From: Gammaproteobacteria bacterium
Lineage (GTDB): Bacteria; Pseudomonadota; Gammaproteobacteria; Pseudomonadales; Pseudohongiellaceae
DNA length: 64,000 nucleotides
NCBI GenBank assembly: GCA_030831165.1
Contig: JAURLP010000033.1
Span: forward strand, 1-64,000
Direction of reading: 5' to 3'
Position numbers and translations under genes: made by a program. The notes beneath the pieces were generated by a model. The model searched no databases. It was given only the letters and a program-made list of their open reading frames with translations, and had not been told where the DNA came from. Every line of letters begins with the position of its first letter. The first letter of the stretch is position 1. Positions 52,801-61,620 of this stretch are shown in pieces.

Positions 52801-54968
52801 TACAAGCCTTTGGCAGTGTGACTGACCTTGAGGATTTTGGTTCTATCTGGAACGCCCGTAATGAAATTTCGGATATAAGTCAGGCCAATCTTGCCCTTCA
52901 AAGATCGGTTGTAAGTGGTGCATTTACAGAAAATGCTGGTAGTAAGCGCTATATTTTTACCTGGTTGGACTCTATTGCGTCGGGCAGAGTTGGTAGTGTA
53001 GATAGTGCAGAGGTTGTTGATTTCACATCGACTATTTTTAACCCGGGATCTAATGATAATTATCGTTATTTAGGAATTAGTGATTCAAGCATAGCCACTG
53101 ATTTGGTTGAGTATGTTCGTGGAGTAGACAAGCCAGCTCGAAATTGGCGTTCAAGACAAACTGACATTCCTGGTGACGGAAGCAATAGCTTAGATTACTG
53201 GGTACTGGGTGATATTGTTAACTCATCACCTGTTGTTGTGAATCCTCCAGGTAGTCGATATAACATTCAATTTGGTGACGATACATATGATGCTTTTCAA
53301 CAACAATATGATAGAAGGCGCCAGATGATTTACGTGGGCGGGAATGATGGAATGATTCACGCTTTCAATGGTGGTATTTGGGACTCGGGTCTCAGTGCTT
53401 TTTTCACCCAACAATATAATGAGGTAACTGGAACCTATACAGGGGGTCAAAGTCATGAGTTAGGCTCAGAAATGTGGGCTTATGTGCCAATGAATCTGCT
53501 TCCTCACCTGCAATGGTTAAAAGAAGTTGATTATCCTCATGTGTTCTATGCAGACGGAGCAGTTCAGTCTTATGATGTGAATATCTTTACGCCTGATGCT
53601 ACTCACCCTGGCGGGTGGGGAACTATACTGGTCGTGACTATGCGGCTTGGTGGAGGTGATTTTAGCGTCGATCTCGACGGAGATGCTACAAATGATATGA
53701 CGATGAGTTCAGCGATAGTGATTCTTGATGTCACGGACCCTGAAGGACCACCAGAATTGATCGCTGAAATTACTCATCCAGATTTAGCTTACACAACATC
53801 TGCACCGGCTTTGGTAAAAGCCAGAGCGCCTGATGCTTCGGGTAGTTTTGCCTCGCCATCCATTAATGAATGGATTTTAGTCTTTGGTTCAGGCCCTACC
53901 GAATTAGATACAGTGACGAGTATCCAGGATCCAAAGCTTTTTGCTTATGATCTGGTTAATAGATCTCAAATAACGATTGCAAGTGGCGCTCAGGTGCCAG
54001 CCAGTGATCCGGCCGGATTTTTTGGTGACTTTCTGGTAGTAGACAGTAATGATGATTTTATTGATGACACCATTTATGTTGGCACTATCGAGGGTACTGA
54101 AGCAGCGCCTGCAGGCAGGATGAAACGAATTCTTTTAGACCCAACTACACCAAGTATGGGCTTGTCTAGTAGCGGCGGTTTGGCAAGTATGTCAACTTTA
54201 ATCAATGTCGCTAAACCAATCTCAGGTAGGCCAAATAATAGAAGTGATGTTGGTAAAAGTGAAGAGTGGATTATGTTTGGGACTGGCCGATTATTTACAT
54301 CAGCCGACTATAGGTCAACTGCTCAACAATATTTCATAGGGCTCAAGGACACAGGTTCAACTGTACTAATAGATGATTTGGTAGAGACAACAGATTTGAT
54401 TGTTAAAACTGACGGAAGCGTCTATGACGATGATACAGGTTCAGGAACTTCAGCAGCCTTAGTTTATTCAGATGGTAGCTCTGTCGGAACGAGTGTAGAT
54501 AATTTCAATGAACTTTATGCTGCAATGGATATCGAAGATGGCTGGCTAACATCTTTATCATCCGGTGGAGGTTCTCCCTCAGAAAGAGTATTTAATACCT
54601 CATTGGTATTGGGCAGTAGCATTATTTTCACTTCATATTTACCGGCATTTGATTTATGCACAATTGATGGTGATGGCACCTTGTACGCCTATAATTTTAG
54701 AACCGGGACAGCACAGTATTTTGGTCCTTTTGGTGAAAGCGCGGATGGCATAGCCTTTGCAGGTGCAGACCTGGGGCAAGGCGCTCCTTCAGCCCCGACC
54801 GCAATTGTCAGAACGGGTAATGAAGTGACGATTGATGGTACGACAAATACCGCAGATTTATCGGTGGTGACAGGTTCTACAACTGGGGTGACAACTAGTA
54901 CCGGATTTTCATCGGCTCCTGGAGGAGGGGGCAGAATGTCTTGGGAGATACTGGATATTCCGTTTTAA
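49827..54968 (+). CDS. pilY1: PilY1/PilC-type pilus tip adhesin
   Basis: 1713 residues with a signal peptide ending LAFAQ. The C-terminal part (about 1110-1700) is the PilC/PilY beta-propeller, beginning WVLGDIVNSSPVVV and RRQMIYVGGNDGMIHAFNGG. Calcium-type loops of the form DxDxDxxxD are visible at 1282-1290 (DLDGDATND) and 1406-1414 (DSNDDFIDD), plus DIDNDG near the start. The N-terminal half has no von Willebrand MIDAS (DxSxS) where P. aeruginosa PilY1 has one; it begins NVMLVMQNDHQLYKKAYND instead, as in another common PilY1 group. PilY1 sits at the pilus tip with the minor pilins and affects retraction and surface sensing. pilX is 57 bases upstream. Confidence 0.95.
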   Translation: MLIKIIVKVTGMLILVIGSGLAFAQVSTDFSAQPPLVGDPVEPNVMLVMQNDHQLYKKAYNDYSDIDNDGNLETSYDDSITYAGYFDSNFCYAYDLSDTRFEPSADITSSIASSGHRCDSSGANLWSGNFLNWATMTHMDNVRNFLYGGNRVVDTATSGATAGVTVLERSFLPEDAHSFVKVFTGATQRYTPYTQSSISLCNTTYGSSSSAPLVRIAYDAWPQWSNSETVQCHYRAELDSGLGDQPTALDRPTDYQPTVRVQVCVAGVDSSSERCKAYTDGSTGNITYKPTGLLQEYGDSGNIHFGLMTGSYENHISGGVLRKDILPLAGNVSSSDDEIDLDTGVFVNQGASDGGIINTLDRFRIVNWDYANNIYDDCQASLIPISTFKVGASSSVECLNWGNPLSEIYLEALLYFSGDEVSNAIDGGGNPTNIFDTDDSSHIPSLPQLNWTDPLDTDNACATCSIVVISTGVSSFDKDEFPTLGDIWEVAGTSKLSAGDLDQLVDDVGDLEGISGNNYLVGNNGATNNDICTSKLITDLSDVEGLCPEASNMEGGFDLAGLAYHAQGNDLRDTLDGTQKVNTYSVGLADSANTLALSVNSKIVNIVPTCFAHATATTKINDSGWQKCSLLDIYIESFSATGGRILVSWEDSHWGNNYDMDAVSRIEWCIGTDTTGCPGTPPNLDLGSGYNWADFDWKSSSLTDDTLQVRISTPQATSANAMRFGYIINGIDDEVSSRPLVTNTPSAALSGATTTSGSGQYITRALLANGELSYLLRQGEYDIARVNANSGNRIIYAEPAVFTADPSSTVPFLNNPLWYTAKYGSFNDIDNDGTPYYNGDSSDKREWDTRDTSGNEGSDGIPDNYFPITDPSQLGDSLSLVLDNLSESISSGTAAAVVTNSSSGLGAVYQAYYHPQYTDGDGNTISWGGVLHSIFIDESGRFREDNGIKGRLEGTNTDYVVDIFFDETVIPNRTRFQRYTQQNNIVTGEPFLQAFGSVTDLEDFGSIWNARNEISDISQANLALQRSVVSGAFTENAGSKRYIFTWLDSIASGRVGSVDSAEVVDFTSTIFNPGSNDNYRYLGISDSSIATDLVEYVRGVDKPARNWRSRQTDIPGDGSNSLDYWVLGDIVNSSPVVVNPPGSRYNIQFGDDTYDAFQQQYDRRRQMIYVGGNDGMIHAFNGGIWDSGLSAFFTQQYNEVTGTYTGGQSHELGSEMWAYVPMNLLPHLQWLKEVDYPHVFYADGAVQSYDVNIFTPDATHPGGWGTILVVTMRLGGGDFSVDLDGDATNDMTMSSAIVILDVTDPEGPPELIAEITHPDLAYTTSAPALVKARAPDASGSFASPSINEWILVFGSGPTELDTVTSIQDPKLFAYDLVNRSQITIASGAQVPASDPAGFFGDFLVVDSNDDFIDDTIYVGTIEGTEAAPAGRMKRILLDPTTPSMGLSSSGGLASMSTLINVAKPISGRPNNRSDVGKSEEWIMFGTGRLFTSADYRSTAQQYFIGLKDTGSTVLIDDLVETTDLIVKTDGSVYDDDTGSGTSAALVYSDGSSVGTSVDNFNELYAAMDIEDGWLTSLSSGGGSPSERVFNTSLVLGSSIIFTSYLPAFDLCTIDGDGTLYAYNFRTGTAQYFGPFGESADGIAFAGADLGQGAPSAPTAIVRTGNEVTIDGTTNTADLSVVTGSTTGVTTSTGFSSAPGGGGRMSWEILDIPF

Positions 54969-55118
54969 TGTAGTATATTCAGTGATCAGGAAAGTGTGTG
55001 TTGCCTGAACTTTTGGCCTAGTGCGAGATGGACCAGATAAGTCTCTTAAGTTTCATTATTTAAACAATTGAATCATTTGAATAGATAGAACAACTAGAAT
55101 AAAAAAACGGATATAGAA

Positions 55119-55544
55119 ATGAAGAAAAATACACTAGGGTTTACCCTGATAGAATTGATGGTCGTTGTTGCAATCATTGGCTTATTAGCTGCCATTGCAA
55201 TTCCTTCCTATCAGGGTTCCACCCGCAAAGCCAACCGGGCCGATGCCCAGATTACATTAAGTCGACTTTCCACCCTGCAAGAACGTTATTTCTTCAGAAC
55301 AAACCAATACACCGGTGATTTTAATGATCTGATCAGTGGTGTGCCTAATAACACAACCTCTATCACCAGTGATGAAGGCTTTTACACTGTAGCGTTAACA
55401 GCCACTGCTTCAACTTGGACCTTAACAGCCACAGCAACTGGGACTCAGGCTAATGATACTGAGTGTGCTACCCTTACTTTGACGCATTTGGGTGCTAAGA
55501 CCTCAGCAAATAGCAGTGCCGTCGTAACCACCGAATGCTGGTGA
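55119..55544 (+). CDS. pilE: Type IV pilin PilE-like
   Basis: 141 residues. [28 protein letters not shown] is a perfect type IVa prepilin signal and helix. The globular part has a cysteine pair at TECATL and the C-terminal TTECW, giving a typical D-region loop. Its place after pilY1 matches pilE of P. aeruginosa (minor pilin), although the size would also allow a major pilin. No PilY2 gene lies between it and pilY1. Confidence 0.92.
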   Translation: MKKNTLGFTLIELMVVVAIIGLLAAIAIPSYQGSTRKANRADAQITLSRLSTLQERYFFRTNQYTGDFNDLISGVPNNTTSITSDEGFYTVALTATASTWTLTATATGTQANDTECATLTLTHLGAKTSANSSAVVTTECW

Positions 55545-55580
55545 TTCTTTAAGTTTTTGTTTCCAGATATTTTACACTTC

Positions 55581-56168
55581 TCAGTTGCAGGTTAGTGCTT
55601 TGCCATTTGTGCCTTCCTTTATTCCATCACCATTATTATCGCTTACGAAATAGGTTCGGCCACTTCGGTTGATAATAAGCTGTTGTGCTAATTTAGGGTC
55701 ATTACTACTGGTGCAAAAAGTAAAATTACCATTTTGATAATTGGTGAATCCTTGTGGCGTCATTTGCAAATATTGTTTATTTTGAAAGGAGCGGAATGTT
55801 AACGTACCTGTACTTGCCGGTTCCGGAAAAACCCGAATAAGCTGATCATGGCCATTGATTACCCGATCTGCATTACGATCGGTAAAAACTATGAACCCAT
55901 CTTGCCACTGCCCACCACAGCTTGTCCCGTTTTCACTTCTACACAGCGTCGTTATAAGGCTAGTATTAATTGCGGTAAAACGCGTTAAGCTGATAGCTCG
56001 ATTAATTTCATTAATGACGACTTTGGCCTGGTTGCGTTCAACAATATTGGATAAGGCAGGTAAACCCAGATTGATAAGGATTGCCAATAATGTAAGAACA
56101 AACAGGATTTCAACAAGATTGAAGCCACTGCTGGACTTATTTTTGGATTGTATTGAGAAATTAGACAT
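55581..56168 (-). CDS. fimT: FimT-like pilin (GspH/FimT family)
   Basis: 195 residues. SGFNLVEILFVLTLLAILINLGLPAL is the prepilin signal and helix; NEINRAISLTRFTAINTSLITTLC, CGGQWQDGFIVFTDRNADRVI is the GspH/FimT core with a likely disulfide. GGAGGT lies just upstream. It is convergent with pilE and lies beyond the pilR stop by 72 bases, in the same direction as pilSR reading away. FimT can bind DNA in some species and act in uptake; here it is by family only. Confidence 0.88.
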   Translation of the reverse strand: MSNFSIQSKNKSSSGFNLVEILFVLTLLAILINLGLPALSNIVERNQAKVVINEINRAISLTRFTAINTSLITTLCRSENGTSCGGQWQDGFIVFTDRNADRVINGHDQLIRVFPEPASTGTLTFRSFQNKQYLQMTPQGFTNYQNGNFTFCTSSNDPKLAQQLIINRSGRTYFVSDNNGDGIKEGTNGKALTCN

Positions 56169-56239
56169 TGCACCTCCATGTGCATGTCTAGGTAATAATT
56201 AAGTTTAAGTTAAGTAGAAAAGAACTGGCTTGTCAAAAA

Positions 56240-57577
56240 TTAGTCTTTGCCATCATCCAGACCGAGTTTTTTAATGCGATAGCGAAAAGATCGAAAAGAC
56301 ATTCCAATTTTTTTGGCAGCAGCAGTTTTATTCCAACGCGATTGCTCCAGGGCATTTTGAATGGCCTTTCGCTCAATTTCTTCAAGATGTTGTTCCAGAG
56401 AAAATTCGCCACTGGGCAATTCTCTCGGCTTGGGATTAATAGGTAAATCGATTTCATCTATTTCATTACCTTCAGCCAGAGCATAGGCACGCTGTAATAA
56501 GTTTTCCAGTTCGCGGATATTCCCCGGAAAATCATAGTGCTTAAGTTTGCTCATCGCAGTGTTGGAAATATTAACGCTTTCTTGTTGGTGGTCTGCCGCC
56601 AGGCGATCCAGTATATTTTGGGTCAATATTGGGATATCAGATTTTCGTTCTCGTAAGCTGGGGACTTTTAATTCAATCACATTAATTCGATAAAATAGAT
56701 CCTGGCGTAGGGTGCCGGCCTCAACGGCCTCTGACAGGTTTTTATTTGTCGCACTGATGATTCGTACATCGACTGGAATTTCTGTTTGAGCACCAACAGG
56801 CCTGATGGTTTTTTCCTGTATGGCTCTTAATAATTTGACCTGCATGTGTAAAGGCAAATCAGCAATCTCATCAAGAAACAGACTGCCTCCATCAGCGGCT
56901 TTGAATAATCCTTCCTTGTCTTTTTCAGCGCCAGTAAAACTGCCTCTTAAATGCCCAAAAAATTCACTTTCCATCAGCTCAGAGGGAATTGCGCCACAGT
57001 TGATGGCGACAAATTCTTTATCTTTACGTGGACCAAGGGCATGAATGGCATGTGCGGCCAATTCCTTACCGCTACCGGATTCACCGCTGATGAAAACAGG
57101 AGCCTGGGATCTGGCAAGTTTATTTATTTGCGCCTTTAGAGTTTGGATTACTTTAGATTCTCCAACAATATTTACCGGAAGGAGGCTGTTTATGATTTTT
57201 ACTTTCTCCGGATGATGGCTGAGTTTTAAAGCGGTACTGACCAAGCTTCGCAGTTTAAGCAAATCGACAGGTTTAGAGACAAAATCAAAAGCGCCTGCTT
57301 TAAGTGCGGATATTGCCGTTTCGGTACTGCCATGGGCAGTAATTACGGCGACCGGTATATGTGAATAATTGGATTGGATCTCTTTAACTAATTCCAGACC
57401 ATCCCCATCAGGTAATCGCATATCCGTTAAGCATAGATGGAAGTCTTCTTTTAACAGTAATTCTCTGGCAGAACCTAGGTCAGCGGCACTCTTGGTCTTA
57501 AGATGCATTCGCCCCAGGGTGATTTCAAGAAGTTCACGAATATCAGGTTCATCATCTACGATTAATACGTTCTGCAC
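56240..57577 (-). CDS. pilR: Sigma-54-dependent response regulator PilR
   Basis: 445 residues. Receiver with phospho-acceptor D52 (CLTDMRLPDGDG); AAA+ domain with Walker A GESGSGKE at 165-172, the sigma-54 contact loop GSFTGA at 212-217 and DEIADL; a Fis-type helix-turn-helix at about 400-440 (WNKTAAAKKIGMSFRSFRYR). It activates sigma-54 promoters, classically of pilin genes. Starts 21 bases after pilS, in one operon with it. Confidence 0.95.
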   Translation of the reverse strand: MQNVLIVDDEPDIRELLEITLGRMHLKTKSAADLGSARELLLKEDFHLCLTDMRLPDGDGLELVKEIQSNYSHIPVAVITAHGSTETAISALKAGAFDFVSKPVDLLKLRSLVSTALKLSHHPEKVKIINSLLPVNIVGESKVIQTLKAQINKLARSQAPVFISGESGSGKELAAHAIHALGPRKDKEFVAINCGAIPSELMESEFFGHLRGSFTGAEKDKEGLFKAADGGSLFLDEIADLPLHMQVKLLRAIQEKTIRPVGAQTEIPVDVRIISATNKNLSEAVEAGTLRQDLFYRINVIELKVPSLRERKSDIPILTQNILDRLAADHQQESVNISNTAMSKLKHYDFPGNIRELENLLQRAYALAEGNEIDEIDLPINPKPRELPSGEFSLEQHLEEIERKAIQNALEQSRWNKTAAAKKIGMSFRSFRYRIKKLGLDDGKD

Positions 57578-57598
57578 AGTAAAATATTCCTAACTTAA

Positions 57599-59215
57599 TT
57601 ACAGTATGTTTTGCTCAGGATTGGCGAAGCGAATTCTGAAACAGGTTTTATTATCATCGGTGCGATGATAGGAAATTTGAGCCTGGTAGGCTTCACAAAT
57701 CTCTTTGCATATAAATAGTCCAAGTCCAGTGCCGGCGCTTTCAGTTGTAAAAAAAGGCTCAAATATCTTTTCGATATCGTCTTCTTTAATCCCGGCTCCG
57801 TTATCAATTATTTCGAGAATTGGGATTTGAGAGTTTGTATATAATTTAGTATGTATATAAATTCTGGCTTCATTGTTTGCCTCAAGACTGTAACGAATAC
57901 CGTTTTCACAGAGATTTGTTAGTACCTGTTCCAACTGACTACTATTAAAACGAATTTGAATATCCTCTTTATACAACACAAGTTCTATATAGATTTTATT
58001 TTTGTAAGAAGCGGTAAATTTATCGACAAAATTTTGTAGCCAGTCATTCAGAGAAATTAAATCAGGGGTCATATCCTGAGTTCTGGACAAGCCAAGAATA
58101 TTGTTGATTATGGAATTCACCCTTTTGCTGTGAGTTTCAATAATTTCCAGCAAGCGTTTGTCTGAAGGAGAAATAGAACTTGATTCCTCCAATAATTGAC
58201 CTGCATGACTGATTGCACCAAGCGGATTTCTGACTTCATGTGCAATACTTGCGGTGAGTCTTCCCAATGATATGAGTTTTAATTGCTGGGCGCGACTACT
58301 GAGTTTTGAATAGTCTTCAAGGAAGATGAGTACTTTGGATTTTTTTTCTGGTTGCAAATATGAAAAACTTGCTTGCACTTCAGGAGATGAATCATTGAAT
58401 TTAATCGGGCTGCTTTGATAGTTATTATCAGACTGCCATAAACGTAATTCATTAATTAATTGCTCAGGCAGTTGCAAAAAATTCCCTTCACTGACATTTT
58501 CAGATAAAAATTTTACAGCAGAATTATTCGAGTTAAGTATGCCTCCATCAGAGTTCACAACAATTATCCCCGTGCGCATACGTTGAATAACCTGAAAATT
58601 CATTTCTTCCAATGATTTCAGATCTTCAGCCTGACGTTTTGCTAATATTTCGTTCTGCTGAATTCTCCCGCCTAGATATTGCAAAATAAGTGAAATTGCA
58701 AATAGGGTCAGTCCCAGTAAGCCAGCTTGAACATAAAAATCGTCTGTTCGAATTAAAGTAACATTAAGATAAAACTCCGAATAGAATGCAGCCAAAGTTC
58801 CCACCGCAGCAAAAAAAGTTCCCATGCGGTTTTGGAAAAGAATACTGCCCGCCGAAATAGGCACTATGATTAAGTGAGCCATACCAGTAGAAACACCCCC
58901 TGAGGAGTAACTGATAATAATCAAGAGAATGATGTCGATGATCGTGACGGCTAAATATTGTAAGTTCTCATATTGTTTTAGTGCAGGCAGAAAGCCTCTT
59001 AATATAATCAGCGCATTGAAAAAAATATAAAAAATGCAGGTTCTAAGGTAAAGATCAGGATTGATACTGCCTAAGAAACTTAGATCCGGGGTAAAGATGT
59101 AGGAAATAAAGAGAATTAACGATAACAGCAGCCGATAAAGGCCATAGATGTTAAAAATCTGATTATTTTGAAGACGGCGGTCGTCATTTATACTGACTGC
59201 ACCTGTTGTTAGCAT
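57599..59215 (-). CDS. pilS: Sensor histidine kinase PilS
   Basis: 538 residues. Six membrane helices (about 25-180) as in PilS, a PAS-like domain (about 200-300), then HisKA with H326 in ASIAHEVRNPLGAISHAG and HATPase boxes NLCENGIRYS, DNGAGIKEDD and GTGLGLFICKEI. PilS senses membrane pilin level and phosphorylates PilR. It starts six bases after the PP0621-family stop without a ribosome site of its own, so coupling is likely. Confidence 0.94.
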   Translation of the reverse strand: MLTTGAVSINDDRRLQNNQIFNIYGLYRLLLSLILFISYIFTPDLSFLGSINPDLYLRTCIFYIFFNALIILRGFLPALKQYENLQYLAVTIIDIILLIIISYSSGGVSTGMAHLIIVPISAGSILFQNRMGTFFAAVGTLAAFYSEFYLNVTLIRTDDFYVQAGLLGLTLFAISLILQYLGGRIQQNEILAKRQAEDLKSLEEMNFQVIQRMRTGIIVVNSDGGILNSNNSAVKFLSENVSEGNFLQLPEQLINELRLWQSDNNYQSSPIKFNDSSPEVQASFSYLQPEKKSKVLIFLEDYSKLSSRAQQLKLISLGRLTASIAHEVRNPLGAISHAGQLLEESSSISPSDKRLLEIIETHSKRVNSIINNILGLSRTQDMTPDLISLNDWLQNFVDKFTASYKNKIYIELVLYKEDIQIRFNSSQLEQVLTNLCENGIRYSLEANNEARIYIHTKLYTNSQIPILEIIDNGAGIKEDDIEKIFEPFFTTESAGTGLGLFICKEICEAYQAQISYHRTDDNKTCFRIRFANPEQNIL

Positions 59216-59221
59216 GACAAT

Positions 59222-59494
59222 TTAAGAACCCTGTCGTTTGAAAGATTCTTTATGTTCAGGCGAGCAAAACCAATTTCCATCATCACTATTGCTATCACTA
59301 GCATCACCGGCAATAGCGTCTTCCTTGGGAAGATGAATATTACACACTTCACACTTAACCATTTTTTCACGAACAGAAATTTTTGGGTTTTCTGTATTGT
59401 TATCTCGTTTTGCTACTGCCGCCCGATAATTTTTTATCATGCGCCAGGCAACAATCACAACAAGAATAAAGGTCAGGAGTCTGAATAATCCCAT
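59222..59494 (-). CDS. PP0621-family zinc-ribbon-like membrane protein
   Basis: 90 residues. An N-terminal helix (LFRLLTFILVVIVAWRMI) then a cytosolic tail with MVKCEVCNIHLPKEDAI and NWFCSPEHKESFKRQGS: two Cys pairs plus His suited to bind zinc. This matches the PP0621 family, which is found next to pilS in pseudomonads. No function is proven. Six bases before pilS. Confidence 0.9.
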   Translation of the reverse strand: MGLFRLLTFILVVIVAWRMIKNYRAAVAKRDNNTENPKISVREKMVKCEVCNIHLPKEDAIAGDASDSNSDDGNWFCSPEHKESFKRQGS

Positions 59495-59623
59495 ATATCT
59501 CTCTGCATGAAATTTGGCTGTAATAGCGCTTTATGCTGCTTTACTTAACGTTTAAGAATAACAGACAATACCTCACCTGCTAAACAATATCTATAGAAGT
59601 AAAAAGGCTGTAAAGACACAATA

Positions 59624-61246
59624 ATGCGAATTTTAATGGTGCAAACCAACCCTCTTGTTGGAGATATACCCGGCAATACAAACAAGCTTATAACAGCGGC
59701 GAAGCGAGGCATTGATGACTATGCTGCAGATATTATTGTATTCCCTGAATTAATACTAACAGCCTACCCACCTGAAGATTTACTGCTTCGCCCCAGTTTG
59801 GATAAGCGAATTACGGCAGCAATTGATGAAATTAAAAAAGCAAAGCTTCCAGCCTGGTTAGTTGTCGGTTATCCGGGTAGAGACAAAGGCAAGTTATACA
59901 ATATGCTGAGCATATTTTATGACGGTGAATGTTTGGCCAGCTATCGAAAGCAGCACCTTCCTAATTATCAGGTCTTTGATGAAAAACGTTATTTTACCCC
60001 TGGTAATGAAGCCTGTGTCTTGGAAATAAAAAATGTCCCAGTGGCATTTTCTATTTGTGAAGACTTATGGGAAGAGCAACCAATGCAACAAGCAAAACTC
60101 GCTGGTGCAAAATTAATGATTAATATTAATGGCTCGCCTTTTCATTTAAATAAAATTCAGGATCGCCAGAACATAATTAAAAAACGCATCAGCGAAAGCC
60201 CTATGCCGGTTATATATGTTAACCAGGTGGGAGCTCAAGATGAGTTGGTTTTTGACGGGGCATCGATGGCCTTCGATCAATCAGGCAAATTATGTGCAAT
60301 GGCGCCTTTATTCGAAGAGGCTATGGTGCCGATAGATTGTAGTGTCAATGAAAATGGGGACCTTACACTAAACCAAAGCGACATTATTCCAGCACCAAGC
60401 ACACAAGCCTCCATTTATCAGGCACTGGTTACAGGCTTGCGGGATTATGTGAATAAAAATGGCTTTCCAGGCATAGTCCTGGGTCTTTCAGGTGGAATTG
60501 ATTCGGCATTAACGCTGGCAATAGCAGTTGATGCATTAGGTGCTGAAAGAGCTCATGCTGTAATGATGCCTTACGCTTACACTTCAGAGATGAGTTTGGA
60601 AGATGCGCGAAAGGAAGCGATGCTTTTGGGGGTTAATTATCAGGTCATTCCTATAGAGGATATATACAATAGTTTTACTCAAGCACTCAGTGATGAATTT
60701 AAAGGCTGCCGTCCTGATATTACTGAACAAAATATACAGGCCCGAAGCAGGGGTGTTTTGTTAATGGCAATTTCCAATAAGAAAAACCTGCTGGTGTTAA
60801 CCACCGGAAATAAAAGTGAGCTTGCCGTGGGTTACTCTACGCTTTACGGCGATATGGCAGGTGGTTTTGATGTATTAAAGGATGTGCCAAAAATGCTGGT
60901 TTATGAGTTGTCGCGTTATCGAAATTCATTAGGCGAAGTTATACCGCAACGAGTCATAGATCGGGCGCCTTCTGCTGAATTAGCGCCAGGTCAGGTAGAT
61001 GAAGATAACCTGCCCCCTTACCCTGAACTGGATCAAATTCTAGAACTATATATCGAAGAAGATCAAAGCGCTGAGGATATTATTAATAAAGGCTTTGCCA
61101 AAGAAACCGTTGAAAAAGTGGTAAGACTGGTTGATATCAATGAGCATAAGCGCCGACAGGCCCCGATTGGGGTGAGAATTAGTAAGCGTGGCTTTGGAAA
61201 GGATAGGCGATATCCTATTACTTCTGGCTGGAAACTAGGCCATTAA
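59624..61246 (+). CDS. nadE: Glutamine-dependent NAD+ synthetase
   Basis: 540 residues. N-terminal nitrilase-type glutaminase with catalytic E42 (FPELILTAYPP), K109 (YRKQHLPNYQVFDEKRYF) and C145 (FSICEDLWEE); C-terminal synthetase with the pyrophosphatase loop SGGIDS at 289-294. Amidates nicotinate adenine dinucleotide to NAD. Divergent from PP0621-pilS-pilR. Confidence 0.97.
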   Translation: MRILMVQTNPLVGDIPGNTNKLITAAKRGIDDYAADIIVFPELILTAYPPEDLLLRPSLDKRITAAIDEIKKAKLPAWLVVGYPGRDKGKLYNMLSIFYDGECLASYRKQHLPNYQVFDEKRYFTPGNEACVLEIKNVPVAFSICEDLWEEQPMQQAKLAGAKLMININGSPFHLNKIQDRQNIIKKRISESPMPVIYVNQVGAQDELVFDGASMAFDQSGKLCAMAPLFEEAMVPIDCSVNENGDLTLNQSDIIPAPSTQASIYQALVTGLRDYVNKNGFPGIVLGLSGGIDSALTLAIAVDALGAERAHAVMMPYAYTSEMSLEDARKEAMLLGVNYQVIPIEDIYNSFTQALSDEFKGCRPDITEQNIQARSRGVLLMAISNKKNLLVLTTGNKSELAVGYSTLYGDMAGGFDVLKDVPKMLVYELSRYRNSLGEVIPQRVIDRAPSAELAPGQVDEDNLPPYPELDQILELYIEEDQSAEDIINKGFAKETVEKVVRLVDINEHKRRQAPIGVRISKRGFGKDRRYPITSGWKLGH

Positions 61247-61256
61247 AAGGCCTTTT
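61237..61256 (+). terminator. Weak hairpin at the end of nadE
   Basis: AGGCC and GGCCT around ATTAAAA, then four Ts. It overlaps the stop codon. Could end nadE transcription but is short. Confidence 0.35.
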
Positions 61257-61260
61257 GCGC

Positions 61261-61563
61261 TCACTTTCTCTTCGTTAAAACCAATTTCCATTCGGCTTGC
61301 TTACTATCAATTATGGTATTGCTACACTGGATGACTCCACGCCAGCGAAAATGCTCTTTGAAAGTACTTCAATAATGCAAATGTTCCCTGAAATGGCTGG
61401 GCGTACTGCCATCTTCAGGGACAAAGGCCATTTGGTATTCAATACCTTGTTGTTCCGGGTTTACTGCAGAGCTATAGACACTGGTTGTCGACCGACCCTA
61501 AGCGAAGAAGATATAAAAAATGGAAAGCAGCAGGGTAAGGTTGACTGGGTAAGAAAATTTCAT
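61261..61563 (-). pseudogene. Probable dead gene for a small secreted protein
   Basis: The gap 61247-61620 has no clear gene. On the minus strand a 101-codon frame begins with a good signal peptide (MKFSYPVNLTLLLSIFYIFFA) and ends with TGA at 61261, but it has two internal stops: TAG at codon 22 (61498-61500), right at the expected cleavage point, where CAG would restore the common A|Q site, and TGA at codon 65 (61369-61371). The remaining codons are free of stops and end KQAEWKLVLTKRK. No family recognised. A forward frame (61297-61575, 92 residues from a TTG without ribosome site) overlaps it and is the rival reading. Confidence 0.35.
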
Positions 61564-61620
61564 GTTGATCACTGATGGCCTTTAGCACTAAGAAAAAATA
61601 AGCGGAATATCAGAGACAAA

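Noticed and set aside
54969-55118. Sigma-54 promoter before pilE
   Set aside because: A TTGGCC word exists, but no GC lies ten bases after the GG.
61297-61575. Forward 92-codon frame after nadE
   Set aside because: It starts at TTG with no ribosome site and matches nothing I know; the opposite strand shows a signal peptide, so I prefer a dead minus-strand gene. Not excluded.
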